64,000 nt of DNA from positions 248,001 through 312,000 of the forward strand of contig CABIZV010000006.1 of NCBI GenBank assembly GCA_902363335.1. Direction: 5' to 3'. How positions within the stretch are numbered: position 1 is the first letter of the stretch; each line of letters opens with the position of its first letter. Position numbers and translations under genes: made by a program. A model generated the notes under the pieces. The model ran no database searches. It was not told the DNA's origin and saw nothing but the letters and a program-made list of their open reading frames with translations. Shown here in pieces: positions 43,395-51,241 of the stretch. Source of the DNA: Enterobacteriaceae bacterium (lineage in GTDB: Bacteria > Pseudomonadota > Gammaproteobacteria > Enterobacterales > Enterobacteriaceae).

Positions 43395-43841
43395 TTACAT
43401 ACTGATGGGCAGCGCCATTATAATGGCATCCTCACGGCCTTCGGCCGCCGGATAATAGTTGCGACGGATAGTCGCTTCGTTAAAGCCTAAACTCTCATAC
43501 AAAGCGATGGCGGCGAGGTTTGACGCGCGAACTTCTAGCCACAACGTCGCCACGCCACGCGCTTCTAACGTATCAATGAGATGTTCAAGCAGTTCGCGTC
43601 CAAGCCCACGTCGCTGATAGTCTGGATCGACGGCAATATTAAACAGCGTCGCTTCATCCAGCACGATTTGCGTGATAGCAAAAGCCGCCATCTCACCATC
43701 GACTGACATCTGAAGGTTCAGATAGCGTTCGCCCTGATTGCTGGCAAAGGTTTGTTCACTCCAGGGAAACGCGTGTGCGCGCTTTTCAATATGAAAGGCG
43801 CGGGGTAAATCAGTCGTGCTGAGGGTAGAAATCGTGTTCAT
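43395..43841 (-). CDS. rimI: Ribosomal protein uS18 (S18) N-alanine acetyltransferase RimI
   Basis: 148 residues from the ATG at 43841 (MNTISTLSTTDLPRAFHIEKRAHAFPWSE), as in E. coli. A GNAT enzyme that acetylates the N-terminal alanine of S18 from acetyl-CoA. The acetyl-CoA loop DPDYQRRGLGRELL and the C-terminal ALYESLGFNEATIRRNYYP are intact. The start lies within holD (32-bp overlap in another frame), so the two are translationally coupled. Confidence 0.96.
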   Translation of the reverse strand: MNTISTLSTTDLPRAFHIEKRAHAFPWSEQTFASNQGERYLNLQMSVDGEMAAFAITQIVLDEATLFNIAVDPDYQRRGLGRELLEHLIDTLEARGVATLWLEVRASNLAAIALYESLGFNEATIRRNYYPAAEGREDAIIMALPISM

Positions 43842-44223
43842 GGGCGCAAATTTGTTGCCATAGCGCGGCGCGCGCGGGCGCACTGGCTTGTAGTTCATCA
43901 AATGGCGGTGTTGAAAGCACCGCCCCTTCAAGCGTAACTGCGACGTCACAGCCCAGATGCCAGCGGTGGCACTGGCTACCTTGCGGTAGCATGGCAACAC
44001 TGCCGGGCGTTAATGGCATAACCTGATCCGGGGTAAGACGCAGCGCGCGCAAAATATCGCTCATCAGCGGCTCCGTCAGAGCAGGCAGAGCTTCGCCAAT
44101 GATCACTAAACGGACGTGCGGCGGAAGCGTAATCGCGATTTCACCTTGCAGTGCGCCCGGGCGTCGCAGCGACCATTGGGTAATGCCCAACTGTTGTAAT
44201 TGCCAGTCTCGCCGGGATGTCAT
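43810..44223 (-). CDS. holD: DNA polymerase III subunit psi
   Basis: 137 residues, the same as E. coli HolD. Psi joins chi to the tau/gamma clamp loader and links it to SSB. N terminus MTSRRDWQLQQLGITQWSLRRPGALQGE is characteristic. First gene of holD-rimI-yjjG and divergent from rsmC. Confidence 0.95.
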   Translation of the reverse strand: MTSRRDWQLQQLGITQWSLRRPGALQGEIAITLPPHVRLVIIGEALPALTEPLMSDILRALRLTPDQVMPLTPGSVAMLPQGSQCHRWHLGCDVAVTLEGAVLSTPPFDELQASAPARAALWQQICAHEHDFYPQHD

Positions 44224-44325
44224 GTGAAACGCTCCTGTCTATCAAGGGCGCAAATATAGCAAATTCATCGAATCTGCGCCAATTACACTCTATAATCGCG
44301 AGCTAAGTTAATTGAGGAATAATTC

Positions 44326-45357
44326 ATGTCTGCTTTTACCCCGGCAAGTGAAGTCTTGCTGCGCCACAGTGATGATTTCGAACAGAGCCGTATTTTCTTT
44401 GCCGGCGATCTGCAGGATGACCTGCCCGCTCGCCTGGAAACCGCTGCGAGCCGTGCGCACACTCAGCAGTTACACCACTGGCAGGTACTGAGCCGCCAGA
44501 TGGAAGAGAACGTCCGTTTTGGCCTTGTTGTTGAAGCGCAAGACGTGGCGGATAGCGATACCTTTATCTACTACTGGCCGAAGAATAAGCCGGAAGCCCA
44601 GTTCCAATTGATGAACATTCTGTCCCTGCTGCCGGTCGGTACCGATATTTTCGTGGTGGGCGAGAACCGTAGCGGCGTGCGAAGCGCCGAGCAAATGCTG
44701 GCGGAATATGCCCCGCTGAACAAAGTTGACAGCGCGCGTCGCTGTGGCCTGTATCACGGCCGTCTGGAAAAACAGCCAACGTTTGATGCGGACGCTTTCT
44801 GGGGCGAATATGCGCTCGATGATCTGACCATCAAGACTCTGCCGGGCGTCTTTAGCCGCGATGGTCTGGATGTCGGTAGCCAACTGCTGCTCTCCACGCT
44901 GACCCCGCACACTAAAGGTAAAGTGCTGGATGTCGGCTGCGGCGCGGGCGTGCTGGCGGTATCGCTGGCAACGCATTCACCGAAAGTTCGTCTGACCTTG
45001 TGTGATGTCAGCGCAGCAGCGGTAGAGGCGAGCCGTGCAACGCTTGTCGCGAACGGTATTGAAGGCGAGGTTGTGGCGAGCAACGTCTTCTCGGAGATTA
45101 ACGGTCGTTTTGACATGATTATCTCCAACCCACCGTTCCACGATGGTATGCAAACCAGCCTGGACGCGGCACAAACGCTGATTCGTGGCGCAGTACGCCA
45201 TCTGAACAGCGGCGGCGAGCTGCGCATTGTTGCCAACGCCTTCCTGCCATATCCGGCCATTCTCGATGAAATGTTTGGCTTCCACGAAGTCATCGCGCAA
45301 ACCGGACGTTTTAAGGTTTACCGCACCGTGATGACCCGCCAGGCGAAAAAAGCCTGA
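44326..45357 (+). CDS. rsmC: 16S rRNA (guanine(1207)-N(2))-methyltransferase RsmC
   Basis: 343 residues, the same as E. coli. An N-terminal inactive methyltransferase-like half and a C-terminal catalytic half, with the SAM-binding loop LDVGCGAGVLAVSLA and the N2-guanine catalytic motif IISNPPFHDGM. It modifies G1207 of 16S rRNA in the 30S subunit. Monocistronic; a BIME follows the stop. Confidence 0.96.
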   Translation: MSAFTPASEVLLRHSDDFEQSRIFFAGDLQDDLPARLETAASRAHTQQLHHWQVLSRQMEENVRFGLVVEAQDVADSDTFIYYWPKNKPEAQFQLMNILSLLPVGTDIFVVGENRSGVRSAEQMLAEYAPLNKVDSARRCGLYHGRLEKQPTFDADAFWGEYALDDLTIKTLPGVFSRDGLDVGSQLLLSTLTPHTKGKVLDVGCGAGVLAVSLATHSPKVRLTLCDVSAAAVEASRATLVANGIEGEVVASNVFSEINGRFDMIISNPPFHDGMQTSLDAAQTLIRGAVRHLNSGGELRIVANAFLPYPAILDEMFGFHEVIAQTGRFKVYRTVMTRQAKKA

Positions 45358-45362
45358 CTCAT

Positions 45363-45443
45363 GTAGGCCGGATAAGGCGTTTACGCCGCCATCCGGCATG
45401 ACACCGTGCAGCGCCGGATGGCGCTATCGCTTATCCGGCCTAC
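45363..45443. repeat. BIME after rsmC
   Basis: gtaggccggataaggcg and cgcttatccggcctac form two inverted REPs separated by tgacaccgtgcag, between rsmC and the leucine tRNA promoter. Confidence 0.92.
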
Positions 45444-45515
45444 ATAACTACATCCCCCCACAACCGAATAAACGCCTTTTTTTTCGACGATTGTGCAGCC
45501 ATTAACAATTATCTA

Positions 45516-45551
45516 TTGACGCCCAGCGTAAAACCACTAGAATGCGCCTCC
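45516..45551 (+). promoter_or_regulatory. Promoter of the leucine tRNA operon
   Basis: -35 TTGACG (45516-45521), a 16-bp spacer and -10 TAGAAT (45538-45543), followed by the GC-rich discriminator gcgcctcc expected of a stringently controlled stable-RNA promoter. The first tRNA begins about 35 bp downstream. Confidence 0.85.
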
Positions 45552-45584
45552 GTGGTAACGATACTTTTTAAGTGTCGATGGTAT

Positions 45585-45671
45585 GCGATGGTGGCGGAAT
45601 TGGTAGACGCGCTAGCTTCAGGTGTTAGTGTCCTAACGGACGTGGGGGTTCAAGTCCCCCCCCTCGCACCA
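45585..45671 (+). tRNA. leuQ: tRNA-Leu (anticodon CAG), copy 1
   Basis: 87 nt with encoded CCA. The D loop is aattggtagac, the anticodon CAG lies in gcttcaggtgtt, and there is a long variable arm (tgtcctaacggacg) and a T arm ending in ttcaagtcc. The acceptor begins GCGATGG, giving a U-C mismatch where copies 2 and 3 have A-C. It reads CUG. The symbol follows the E. coli leuQPV cluster by position only. Confidence 0.96.
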
Positions 45672-45698
45672 TAAACCACGTTATATCGCTCGCACTGT

Positions 45699-45784
45699 GC
45701 GAAGGTGGCGGAATTGGTAGACGCGCTAGCTTCAGGTGTTAGTGTCCTTAGGATGTGGGGGTTCGAGTCCCCCCCCTCGCACCA
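45699..45784 (+). tRNA. leuP: tRNA-Leu (anticodon CAG), copy 2
   Basis: 86 nt with encoded CCA, identical to copy 3. The variable arm (tgtccttaggatg) is one base shorter than in copy 1, and the T loop has ttcgagtcc instead of ttcaagtcc. Confidence 0.96.
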
Positions 45785-45817
45785 ACGAGGGCGATATAAC
45801 AGCAACGAGACTTCTGT

Positions 45818-45903
45818 GCGAAGGTGGCGGAATTGGTAGACGCGCTAGCTTCAGGTGTTAGTGTCCTTAGGATGTGGGGGTTCGAGTCCCCCCCCTCGCA
45901 CCA
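45818..45903 (+). tRNA. leuV: tRNA-Leu (anticodon CAG), copy 3
   Basis: 86 nt with encoded CCA, identical to copy 2. The 12 bases before copies 2 and 3 (ending ctgt) are also similar, pointing to a recent duplication or gene conversion. No clear hairpin terminator was seen after the last copy. Confidence 0.96.
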
Positions 45904-45938
45904 GTTTCCTCGTTCTCCCCTCAGCTTTTCCTTTCTGG

Positions 45939-46178
45939 TTATTCCATCAGCTTTAAATTCATTGATATCAACACCATTCCGCTAATCAACGCGATGCACG
46001 ATGGCAATAAGACAAAATGACGCAGTTGACGATGCCAGATCATCGCCCCAGTCAGTAGCAGTCCACCGGTAATCAGCCCCTTCCAGACCTCCACCGACAG
46101 CCCCAGCGTGCTAAGTAGCGCAATTGCGACGCCAGGGATAAGAACCCCCCAGCCACTGCCTAATGTTCGCCGTAACAT
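45939..46178 (-). CDS. yjjZ: DUF1435 membrane protein YjjZ
   Basis: 79 residues from the ATG at 46178. Two or three hydrophobic segments (GWGVLIPGVAIALLSTLGL, GLITGGLLLTGAMIW, FVLLPSCIALISGMVLI) separated by a basic HRQLRH loop. The function is unknown. A GTG four codons upstream (46190) is an alternative start. A strong Fur box overlaps the promoter, so it is expected to be iron-repressed, in line with its neighbour fhuF. Confidence 0.85.
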   Translation of the reverse strand: MLRRTLGSGWGVLIPGVAIALLSTLGLSVEVWKGLITGGLLLTGAMIWHRQLRHFVLLPSCIALISGMVLISMNLKLME

Positions 46179-46194
46179 ATCCCAACCCACAAAT

Positions 46195-46213
46195 GATAAT
46201 GATACTCAATAGC
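46195..46213. promoter_or_regulatory. Fur box upstream of yjjZ
   Basis: GATAATGATACTCAATAGC matches 16 of 19 positions of the Fur consensus. It lies 17 bp upstream of the yjjZ ATG at 46178. Confidence 0.85.
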
Positions 46214-46406
46214 ATATGATATTTTTTGTTATTTGTCTTCTTATACGCTTCGGTTTCACAATCATTAATGACATGAATATTGTATGGTGATACGTTGTAG
46301 CGAAAATAATATGTCGAATAATTGGATATTCGCGCCTTGCCTCATATTTTATTCTTGTTTTTTATGCACTTACTTATTTATTTAAGGCTCACTACAACTT
46401 TTAAAT

Positions 46407-47471
46407 ATGACAGTACAATCATGGCGCAACCTACGCGCACAAAAATATCAGCTCACGTTCCGGCTGTTTTTGTTTCTTAATCTGGTCTCATCGGCGCTAT
46501 CCATCTTTAGCCCGATATATGACTCGAAGGTTTTTCCACTTCCAGCAACACTGATTGCAATAAGCAGCGGTGCGCTGCTGCTATGGCATTGGCGATATGC
46601 CCGTATCCGCCTGAATGTCCCGATAATTTCGGTGGTTTTTGGTTGTTTATGGGCCTGGCATATTTTAAGTAAAACTCACACGTTGCCGTCAATAAATGAT
46701 AATTTCCAACTTATCGCCCTATTTAGCGTGCTATTTGTCGGAACAATTGCATTCTCAAATAATATCGTTGCGTTCTCACTCCATTCCCTACCAACATTTA
46801 TTGTTTGTCTGTTTACCAGCGATGCCGATCAATGGTGGCGAATGGCTTACTGTTTTGCCCTACCATTAATTGGGATTGCTATTCAGCATGTTATACAAAG
46901 GCGTAATGATCGTTTTGCCCAGGGGTTAATGTATAAACTGCTGGAAGAACGAGAAACGCTTAACGGTCTTAGTATGCTTGATCCGCTTACCGGCCTTTAT
47001 AACCGCCGGGGTTTCCAGTTCCGTCTGGATTCACTGCTGGCGCTGGGCGACGCGCAGCATGCGGTGCTGCTGTTAGATATTGACCATTTTAAAGCTTACA
47101 ACGATCACTACGGTCATATGATGGGCGATCAGGCGTTGATGCGCGTTTCTGCCGCCATCCGTAACTCCGTGCGCTCGCGCGACATCGTGACCCGTTTTGG
47201 CGGTGAAGAATTTATGGTGCTGCTGCCTAATTGCGATATGCCGACCGCAATGCAGGCAGCCGAGCGAATTCGCCAGCATATTTATGATCTGAAAATTCCC
47301 CATATGTTCAACGCCAGCGTGGCGACCCACGTGACGGTCAGCATTGGCATCGCCCCTTTTAGCGATAGCAACATCGATACGGCGATGCAGATGGCAGATA
47401 AAGCCCTCTATGAAGCAAAAAATATGGGGCGTAATAACATTCTGACCAGCGACCATATGCCGTCGCGCTAG
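46407..47471 (+). CDS. Membrane-bound diguanylate cyclase
   Basis: 354 residues. About six hydrophobic segments occupy residues 15-165, followed by a linker helix (RNDRFAQGLMYKLLEERETLNGLSM) and a GGDEF domain (about 190-345). The active site is GGEEF at 265-269, with the upstream DPLTGLYNRRGF and DIDHFKAYND motifs, so it should make cyclic di-GMP. The inhibitory I site RSRD (256-259) is present with the correct 5-residue spacing. It lies in the place of the Salmonella GGDEF gene STM4551 next to fhuF. No periplasmic sensor domain is visible. Confidence 0.92.
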   Translation: MTVQSWRNLRAQKYQLTFRLFLFLNLVSSALSIFSPIYDSKVFPLPATLIAISSGALLLWHWRYARIRLNVPIISVVFGCLWAWHILSKTHTLPSINDNFQLIALFSVLFVGTIAFSNNIVAFSLHSLPTFIVCLFTSDADQWWRMAYCFALPLIGIAIQHVIQRRNDRFAQGLMYKLLEERETLNGLSMLDPLTGLYNRRGFQFRLDSLLALGDAQHAVLLLDIDHFKAYNDHYGHMMGDQALMRVSAAIRNSVRSRDIVTRFGGEEFMVLLPNCDMPTAMQAAERIRQHIYDLKIPHMFNASVATHVTVSIGIAPFSDSNIDTAMQMADKALYEAKNMGRNNILTSDHMPSR

Positions 47472-47529
47472 GTTCACAAAAAAGCAGGCGCAGGCCATAA
47501 ACCGCTTGCGCTTGGTTTTATCTATAGCT

Positions 47530-47548
47530 AGGATTGCTAATCATTATC
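47530..47548. promoter_or_regulatory. Fur box upstream of fhuF
   Basis: aggattgctaatcattatc matches 14 of 19 Fur consensus positions, including a perfect 10-base half aatcattatc. It lies 27 bp before the fhuF ATG. Confidence 0.8.
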
Positions 47549-47574
47549 ATTTAGGTTTGTATCCAGCTAACATT

Positions 47575-48363
47575 ATGGCTTACCGTTCTGCTCCCATCGC
47601 TGAAGACCTCATCTGGCGTACGCCGCTTCCCGCCAGGGAAAATGCGTTCGCGGAGTCTCTGCGTGCGAAAATTGCCGAACAGCGCCCTCATATGCTGGAA
47701 ATTTTCCGCCTGAATGAAGCTGCTCCAGAGCGGGCTAAGACGTTAAGCGAATGGGCCAAACCGACGGAGTTAAGCTCTCTGTTGGCTATCTACTCGGACC
47801 ATATTTACCGCAACCAGCCCATGCAGCCACGGGAAAATAAACCGCTTATCTCGCTATGGGCGCAGTGGTACATCGGCCTGCTGGTGCCGCCGTTGATGCT
47901 GGCGCTGCTGACCGAAGAATCGGCTATTTCACTTTCAGCAGAGCATTACCGGGTGGAGTTCCACGAAACGGGTCGTGCTGCCTGTTTCTGGGTCGATGTT
48001 CACCCTGACCTGCGTGCTAGCCAGAAATCCATCACCACTCGTATGGATAACCTGGTCACGCAGACGTTGATGCCGATCATTCAGGCGCTGGAGGCGACGG
48101 ATGAGATTAACGGTAAGCTTATCTGGAGTAATACCGGTTATTTGATCAACTGGTATCTTGGGGAAATGATCGCGCTGCTCGGCGAAGAGCAGGTTAACCT
48201 GCTGCGCCAACACTGCTTCTTCAATAAAACGCTGGCTGATGGGCAAGACAATCCGCTATGGCGCACCGTGGTGATGCGCGACGGCCGCTTAGTTCGCCGC
48301 ACCTGCTGCCAGCGTTATCGTCTGCCTGACGTTCAGCAGTGCGGTGACTGCACGCTGAAATAA
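47575..48363 (+). CDS. fhuF: Siderophore-iron reductase FhuF
   Basis: 262 residues from the ATG at 47575 (MAYRSAPIAED), as in E. coli. A cytoplasmic [2Fe-2S] protein that reduces ferric hydroxamate siderophores to free the iron. The cluster cysteines are at the C terminus in RRTCCQRYRLPDVQQCGDC, with the unusual C-C-x10-C-x2-C spacing. Iron-repressed through the Fur box in its promoter. The frame extends upstream over that box, but there is no family sequence there. Confidence 0.96.
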   Translation: MAYRSAPIAEDLIWRTPLPARENAFAESLRAKIAEQRPHMLEIFRLNEAAPERAKTLSEWAKPTELSSLLAIYSDHIYRNQPMQPRENKPLISLWAQWYIGLLVPPLMLALLTEESAISLSAEHYRVEFHETGRAACFWVDVHPDLRASQKSITTRMDNLVTQTLMPIIQALEATDEINGKLIWSNTGYLINWYLGEMIALLGEEQVNLLRQHCFFNKTLADGQDNPLWRTVVMRDGRLVRRTCCQRYRLPDVQQCGDCTLK

Positions 48364-48391
48364 TTAACGGGGCTTTCGCCCCGTTAATTTT
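48362..48391. terminator. fhuF terminator, usable from both strands
   Basis: 11-bp stem aattaacgggg/ccccgttaatt with a 6-nt loop and a short U run on the plus strand, between the convergent fhuF and PTS IIC stops. Confidence 0.87.
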
Positions 48392-48398
48392 CTCCTCA

Positions 48399-49745
48399 TC
48401 AGGCTACCTGCTGGCTCTCTTCTGCCGCCACACGCTGCGCCTCTTCTTCTTCCTGCTCAAGCAACTGTTTTTCGTACACTTTAAAGAACGGGTAGTAGAT
48501 AATCGCCGATACGCAGACTAACAACACCACCAGAATCGCTGCACGGAAATCCCAGCCCAACGCCCAAGGGCCGCCAATAGGGGCAGGCGCTGTCCACGGC
48601 ACGACTGAAATCACCCGACCAATCAGATCCAGCTTCGCCGCCGACCAGGCGATAACGGCGTTCACCATTGGCGCCAGCAGGAACGGAATAAAGAACACCG
48701 GGTTCATCACAATTGGCGTACCGAAAATCACCGGTTCGTTAATGTTAAACAAGCTAGGCACTACGCTCAGACGACCAATGGCCCGCAGGTGCGCTGAACG
48801 GCTACGCAGATAGCAGAACACCAGGCCCATCGTCGCCCCCGATCCGCCGACAACGATAAAGAACGTCCAGAAAGCTTCCATAAAGATATGGGGTAATGGC
48901 ATGCCTTGTGCCAGCGCGGTCTGGTTTAAGCCGAGGTTAGTTAACCAGAACATTTGCAGCATACCGGAAACAATGGCTGCGCCGTGGATCCCCGCAAACC
49001 ACAGCAGGTGACCAATCAGTACCGCCAGCAGAATCGCCGGTAAGGAGTCAGCCGCAGAAACCAAAGGTTTAAACAGCGACATAATGGCCTGAGGGATCAA
49101 CATATCAAACTGGCTTTGAATAAACAGGCTCAGCGGATACAGCGTCAGCACGACAATTAATACCGGGATCAACAGATCAAATGAGTTTTTGATCATCGGC
49201 GGCACCTGATCCGGCAGACGGATCCCGATGTTGCGAACTTTCAAAAAGCGCATCAGCTCAACGCAATAAAGCGCCACCAGAATAGCGGTAAAAATCCCGG
49301 TTCCCCCAAGGCTATCAACCGGCATATGACCGCTGGTCTTAGGTGCGGCCACCAGCAGGAAAGCCATGATCGACAGCATTGAGCACATGAACGGATCAAG
49401 CTGGAGATTTTTTTCGTAGTGTTTACCGAGGTTGTACGATATCGCCGCACAGATATAGATGGACATAATGCCCATTGTCATATCAAACGGCGTCAGAATG
49501 CGGCCCTCAAATTCTTTTGCTAAATCCAACCACGCGCGGGCAAAACCCCAGGTTGTATCCGGCGAGAATGGCGGATAAGCGAAGACCAGCAGAAATGAAC
49601 CCACAATCATGAAAGGCATAGCAGAGATAAAGCCGTCACGGATGGCCATGACGTGGCGCTGAGATGAAATTCGTCCTGCCACAGGACTCACGTAATTTTC
49701 GACGAAGCGAAAGATCAAATTAAATGCAGCGTGTTTAGCAGACAT
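48399..49745 (-). CDS. PTS lactose/cellobiose-family EIIC component, orphan
   Basis: 448 residues from the ATG at 49745, preceded by AGGAGGG. An inner-membrane sugar-translocating IIC domain of the lactose/N,N'-diacetylchitobiose/beta-glucoside family, with ten or so helices and the motifs WFAGIHGAAIVSG, GSGATMGLV and the substrate loop SLFNINEPVIFGTPIVMNP. No IIA, IIB or glycosidase gene is nearby, so it must borrow partners encoded elsewhere. The C terminus is charged (EKQLLEQEEEEAQRVAAEE). Not found between fhuF and bglJ in E. coli K-12. Confidence 0.92.
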   Translation of the reverse strand: MSAKHAAFNLIFRFVENYVSPVAGRISSQRHVMAIRDGFISAMPFMIVGSFLLVFAYPPFSPDTTWGFARAWLDLAKEFEGRILTPFDMTMGIMSIYICAAISYNLGKHYEKNLQLDPFMCSMLSIMAFLLVAAPKTSGHMPVDSLGGTGIFTAILVALYCVELMRFLKVRNIGIRLPDQVPPMIKNSFDLLIPVLIVVLTLYPLSLFIQSQFDMLIPQAIMSLFKPLVSAADSLPAILLAVLIGHLLWFAGIHGAAIVSGMLQMFWLTNLGLNQTALAQGMPLPHIFMEAFWTFFIVVGGSGATMGLVFCYLRSRSAHLRAIGRLSVVPSLFNINEPVIFGTPIVMNPVFFIPFLLAPMVNAVIAWSAAKLDLIGRVISVVPWTAPAPIGGPWALGWDFRAAILVVLLVCVSAIIYYPFFKVYEKQLLEQEEEEAQRVAAEESQQVA

Positions 49746-49952
49746 AGCAGCCCTCCTGACAGGCTTTAGACGTAAGCACAGCAACTACAATTTTGCCGAT
49801 GTAAGACTGGGCATACGATGAACTTCCATGACGCACGGATGTGTGGCCCGCATTGATGTTCATTTGGCGACAGTTCATACACGGCTCTTATTATTAAGGG
49901 TACAGATACATAGGAAGTCACCTCAGCAGTATCATTCGCTACGCAAAGAACA

Positions 49953-49977
49953 GCAACCGGTTACAGTAACCGGTTGC
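49953..49977. promoter_or_regulatory. Perfect 11-bp inverted repeat in the IIC upstream region
   Basis: gcaaccggtta-cag-taaccggttgc. It lies in the 346-bp gap (49746-50091) between the divergent IIC and YbaK-like genes. It is not followed by a U run on either strand, so it looks more like a repressor operator than a terminator. The aaccggtt core recalls LacI/GalR-type operators. Nothing else is recognised in this gap. Confidence 0.5.
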
Positions 49978-50091
49978 ATTGATTGTGAAGGAGATCCAGA
50001 AATCAAACAATTTTTGCACAACTTCGTCGCAATATTTACAACCCAGGTAGCTTTATGACAGAGTGACTCGCCGAAATATCAGGAGAAATCG

Positions 50092-50550
50092 ATGAGCCTA
50101 CAGTCCGTACGAGAATTCTTTGCCGAACACGCGCCCGATATAGACATTATTGAGCTTCAGCAAAGTACCGCAACCGTTGCGCTGGCGGCGGCCGCTCACC
50201 AGGTTGAGCCAGGACAAATAGCGAAAACGCTGTCGTTAAAGGTTAAGGATAAGGTCATTCTGATAGTGGCAAAGGGAGATGCACGGCTGGATAACAAGAA
50301 GTTGAAAGAGACTTTCGGGGCGAAAGCACGAATGCTCAGCTGCGATGAAGTGGTCGAACTCACCGGGCACCCCGTCGGTGGGGTTTGCCCGTTTGGCCTT
50401 GAAAACCCGCTGGCCGTTTACTGCGACGTATCACTGAAACGATATGATGAAGTGCTGCCCGCCGCTGGCGCAATACATAGCGCCGTGCGCATTTCCCCAG
50501 AAAGGATGGCTAACCTGACCGCAGCAACCTGGGTGGATGTTTGTCTATAA
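50092..50550 (+). CDS. YbaK/EbsC family protein (aminoacyl-tRNA deacylase-like)
   Basis: 152 residues of the YbaK/ProX editing-domain family, which hydrolyses misacylated tRNAs such as Cys-tRNA(Pro) or Ala-tRNA(Pro) in trans. The invariant lysine lies in GQIAKTLSLKV, and the conserved GHPVGGVCPFGL loop is present. Which tRNA it edits cannot be told. It is divergent from the orphan IIC and convergent to bglJ, with 10 bp between the stops. Confidence 0.88.
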   Translation: MSLQSVREFFAEHAPDIDIIELQQSTATVALAAAAHQVEPGQIAKTLSLKVKDKVILIVAKGDARLDNKKLKETFGAKARMLSCDEVVELTGHPVGGVCPFGLENPLAVYCDVSLKRYDEVLPAAGAIHSAVRISPERMANLTAATWVDVCL

Positions 50551-50560
50551 AAGACAACGT

Positions 50561-51241
50561 CTATTGGGGACGGAGCAGCGACTGAGTGTAGGCAATATTT
50601 CTATCAGGTAGCGATACCAATAAATCAGCCGCACTCAGTAGATCAACATCAGAATTGACGCCCAGTTTAGTCATCGCATTGAATTTATGCGCACGAATCG
50701 TTTTGATATTGCGACCCAGCTGCTCGGCGATATCCATTAACGAATAGCCGTAGGTCATATAGCGCAAAATCATATTTTCAGTCGGGCTCAAAAAATGGCT
50801 ATCGCTTTGTTGTATAGAAGCATCGGTGCCTTTTTGTCCTTCAGCTTCCATAAACAGCGCCAGAATGCTTTGTCGCAGGCAGGCTAACTTGCTGGACTTA
50901 TTTAACACTCCATGAATATAGATAGGGGAAAGCTGTTTGATAAGCTCCACCTCAGCTTTATCATTAGCCAGAATAATACGTATCATATCAGGGTGACGAT
51001 GCGCGATTTCGCCCATCATAAACAAGCATTCAATGCGCATTTCTCGCGAGCCGGATAAACTGCAAACTACGGTATCAAACTGAGTCTGGCGAAGCGCCTG
51101 CTTAAAACTGGCAATAGAGCGAAAATAGTGGAATGTACAGTTCCCCTCCTGGGTGCTATTAAGCAGATGACGGAGACCAACCTCGGTCATAATACAATGT
51201 TCTATGATAGCGATGCACTGCTTCCTGCTGTGCTTTTCCAT
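50561..51241 (-). CDS. bglJ: LuxR-type regulator BglJ
   Basis: 226 residues. An N-terminal domain without a clear phospho-acceptor and a C-terminal LuxR helix-turn-helix (SPTENMILRYMTYGYSLMDIAEQLGRNIKTIRAHKFNAMTKLG, about 152-194). In E. coli BglJ forms a heterodimer with RcsB and relieves H-NS silencing of bgl and other loci. It is the second gene of yjjQ-bglJ and overlaps yjjQ by 40 bp. Sequence outside the LuxR domain is well diverged from E. coli. Confidence 0.9.
   Translation of the reverse strand: MEKHSRKQCIAIIEHCIMTEVGLRHLLNSTQEGNCTFHYFRSIASFKQALRQTQFDTVVCSLSGSREMRIECLFMMGEIAHRHPDMIRIILANDKAEVELIKQLSPIYIHGVLNKSSKLACLRQSILALFMEAEGQKGTDASIQQSDSHFLSPTENMILRYMTYGYSLMDIAEQLGRNIKTIRAHKFNAMTKLGVNSDVDLLSAADLLVSLPDRNIAYTQSLLRPQ

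Noticed and set aside
49828..50058. 76-codon frame upstream of the YbaK-like gene
   Set aside because: It crosses the 11-bp inverted repeat, shows no family features and has poor initiation context.
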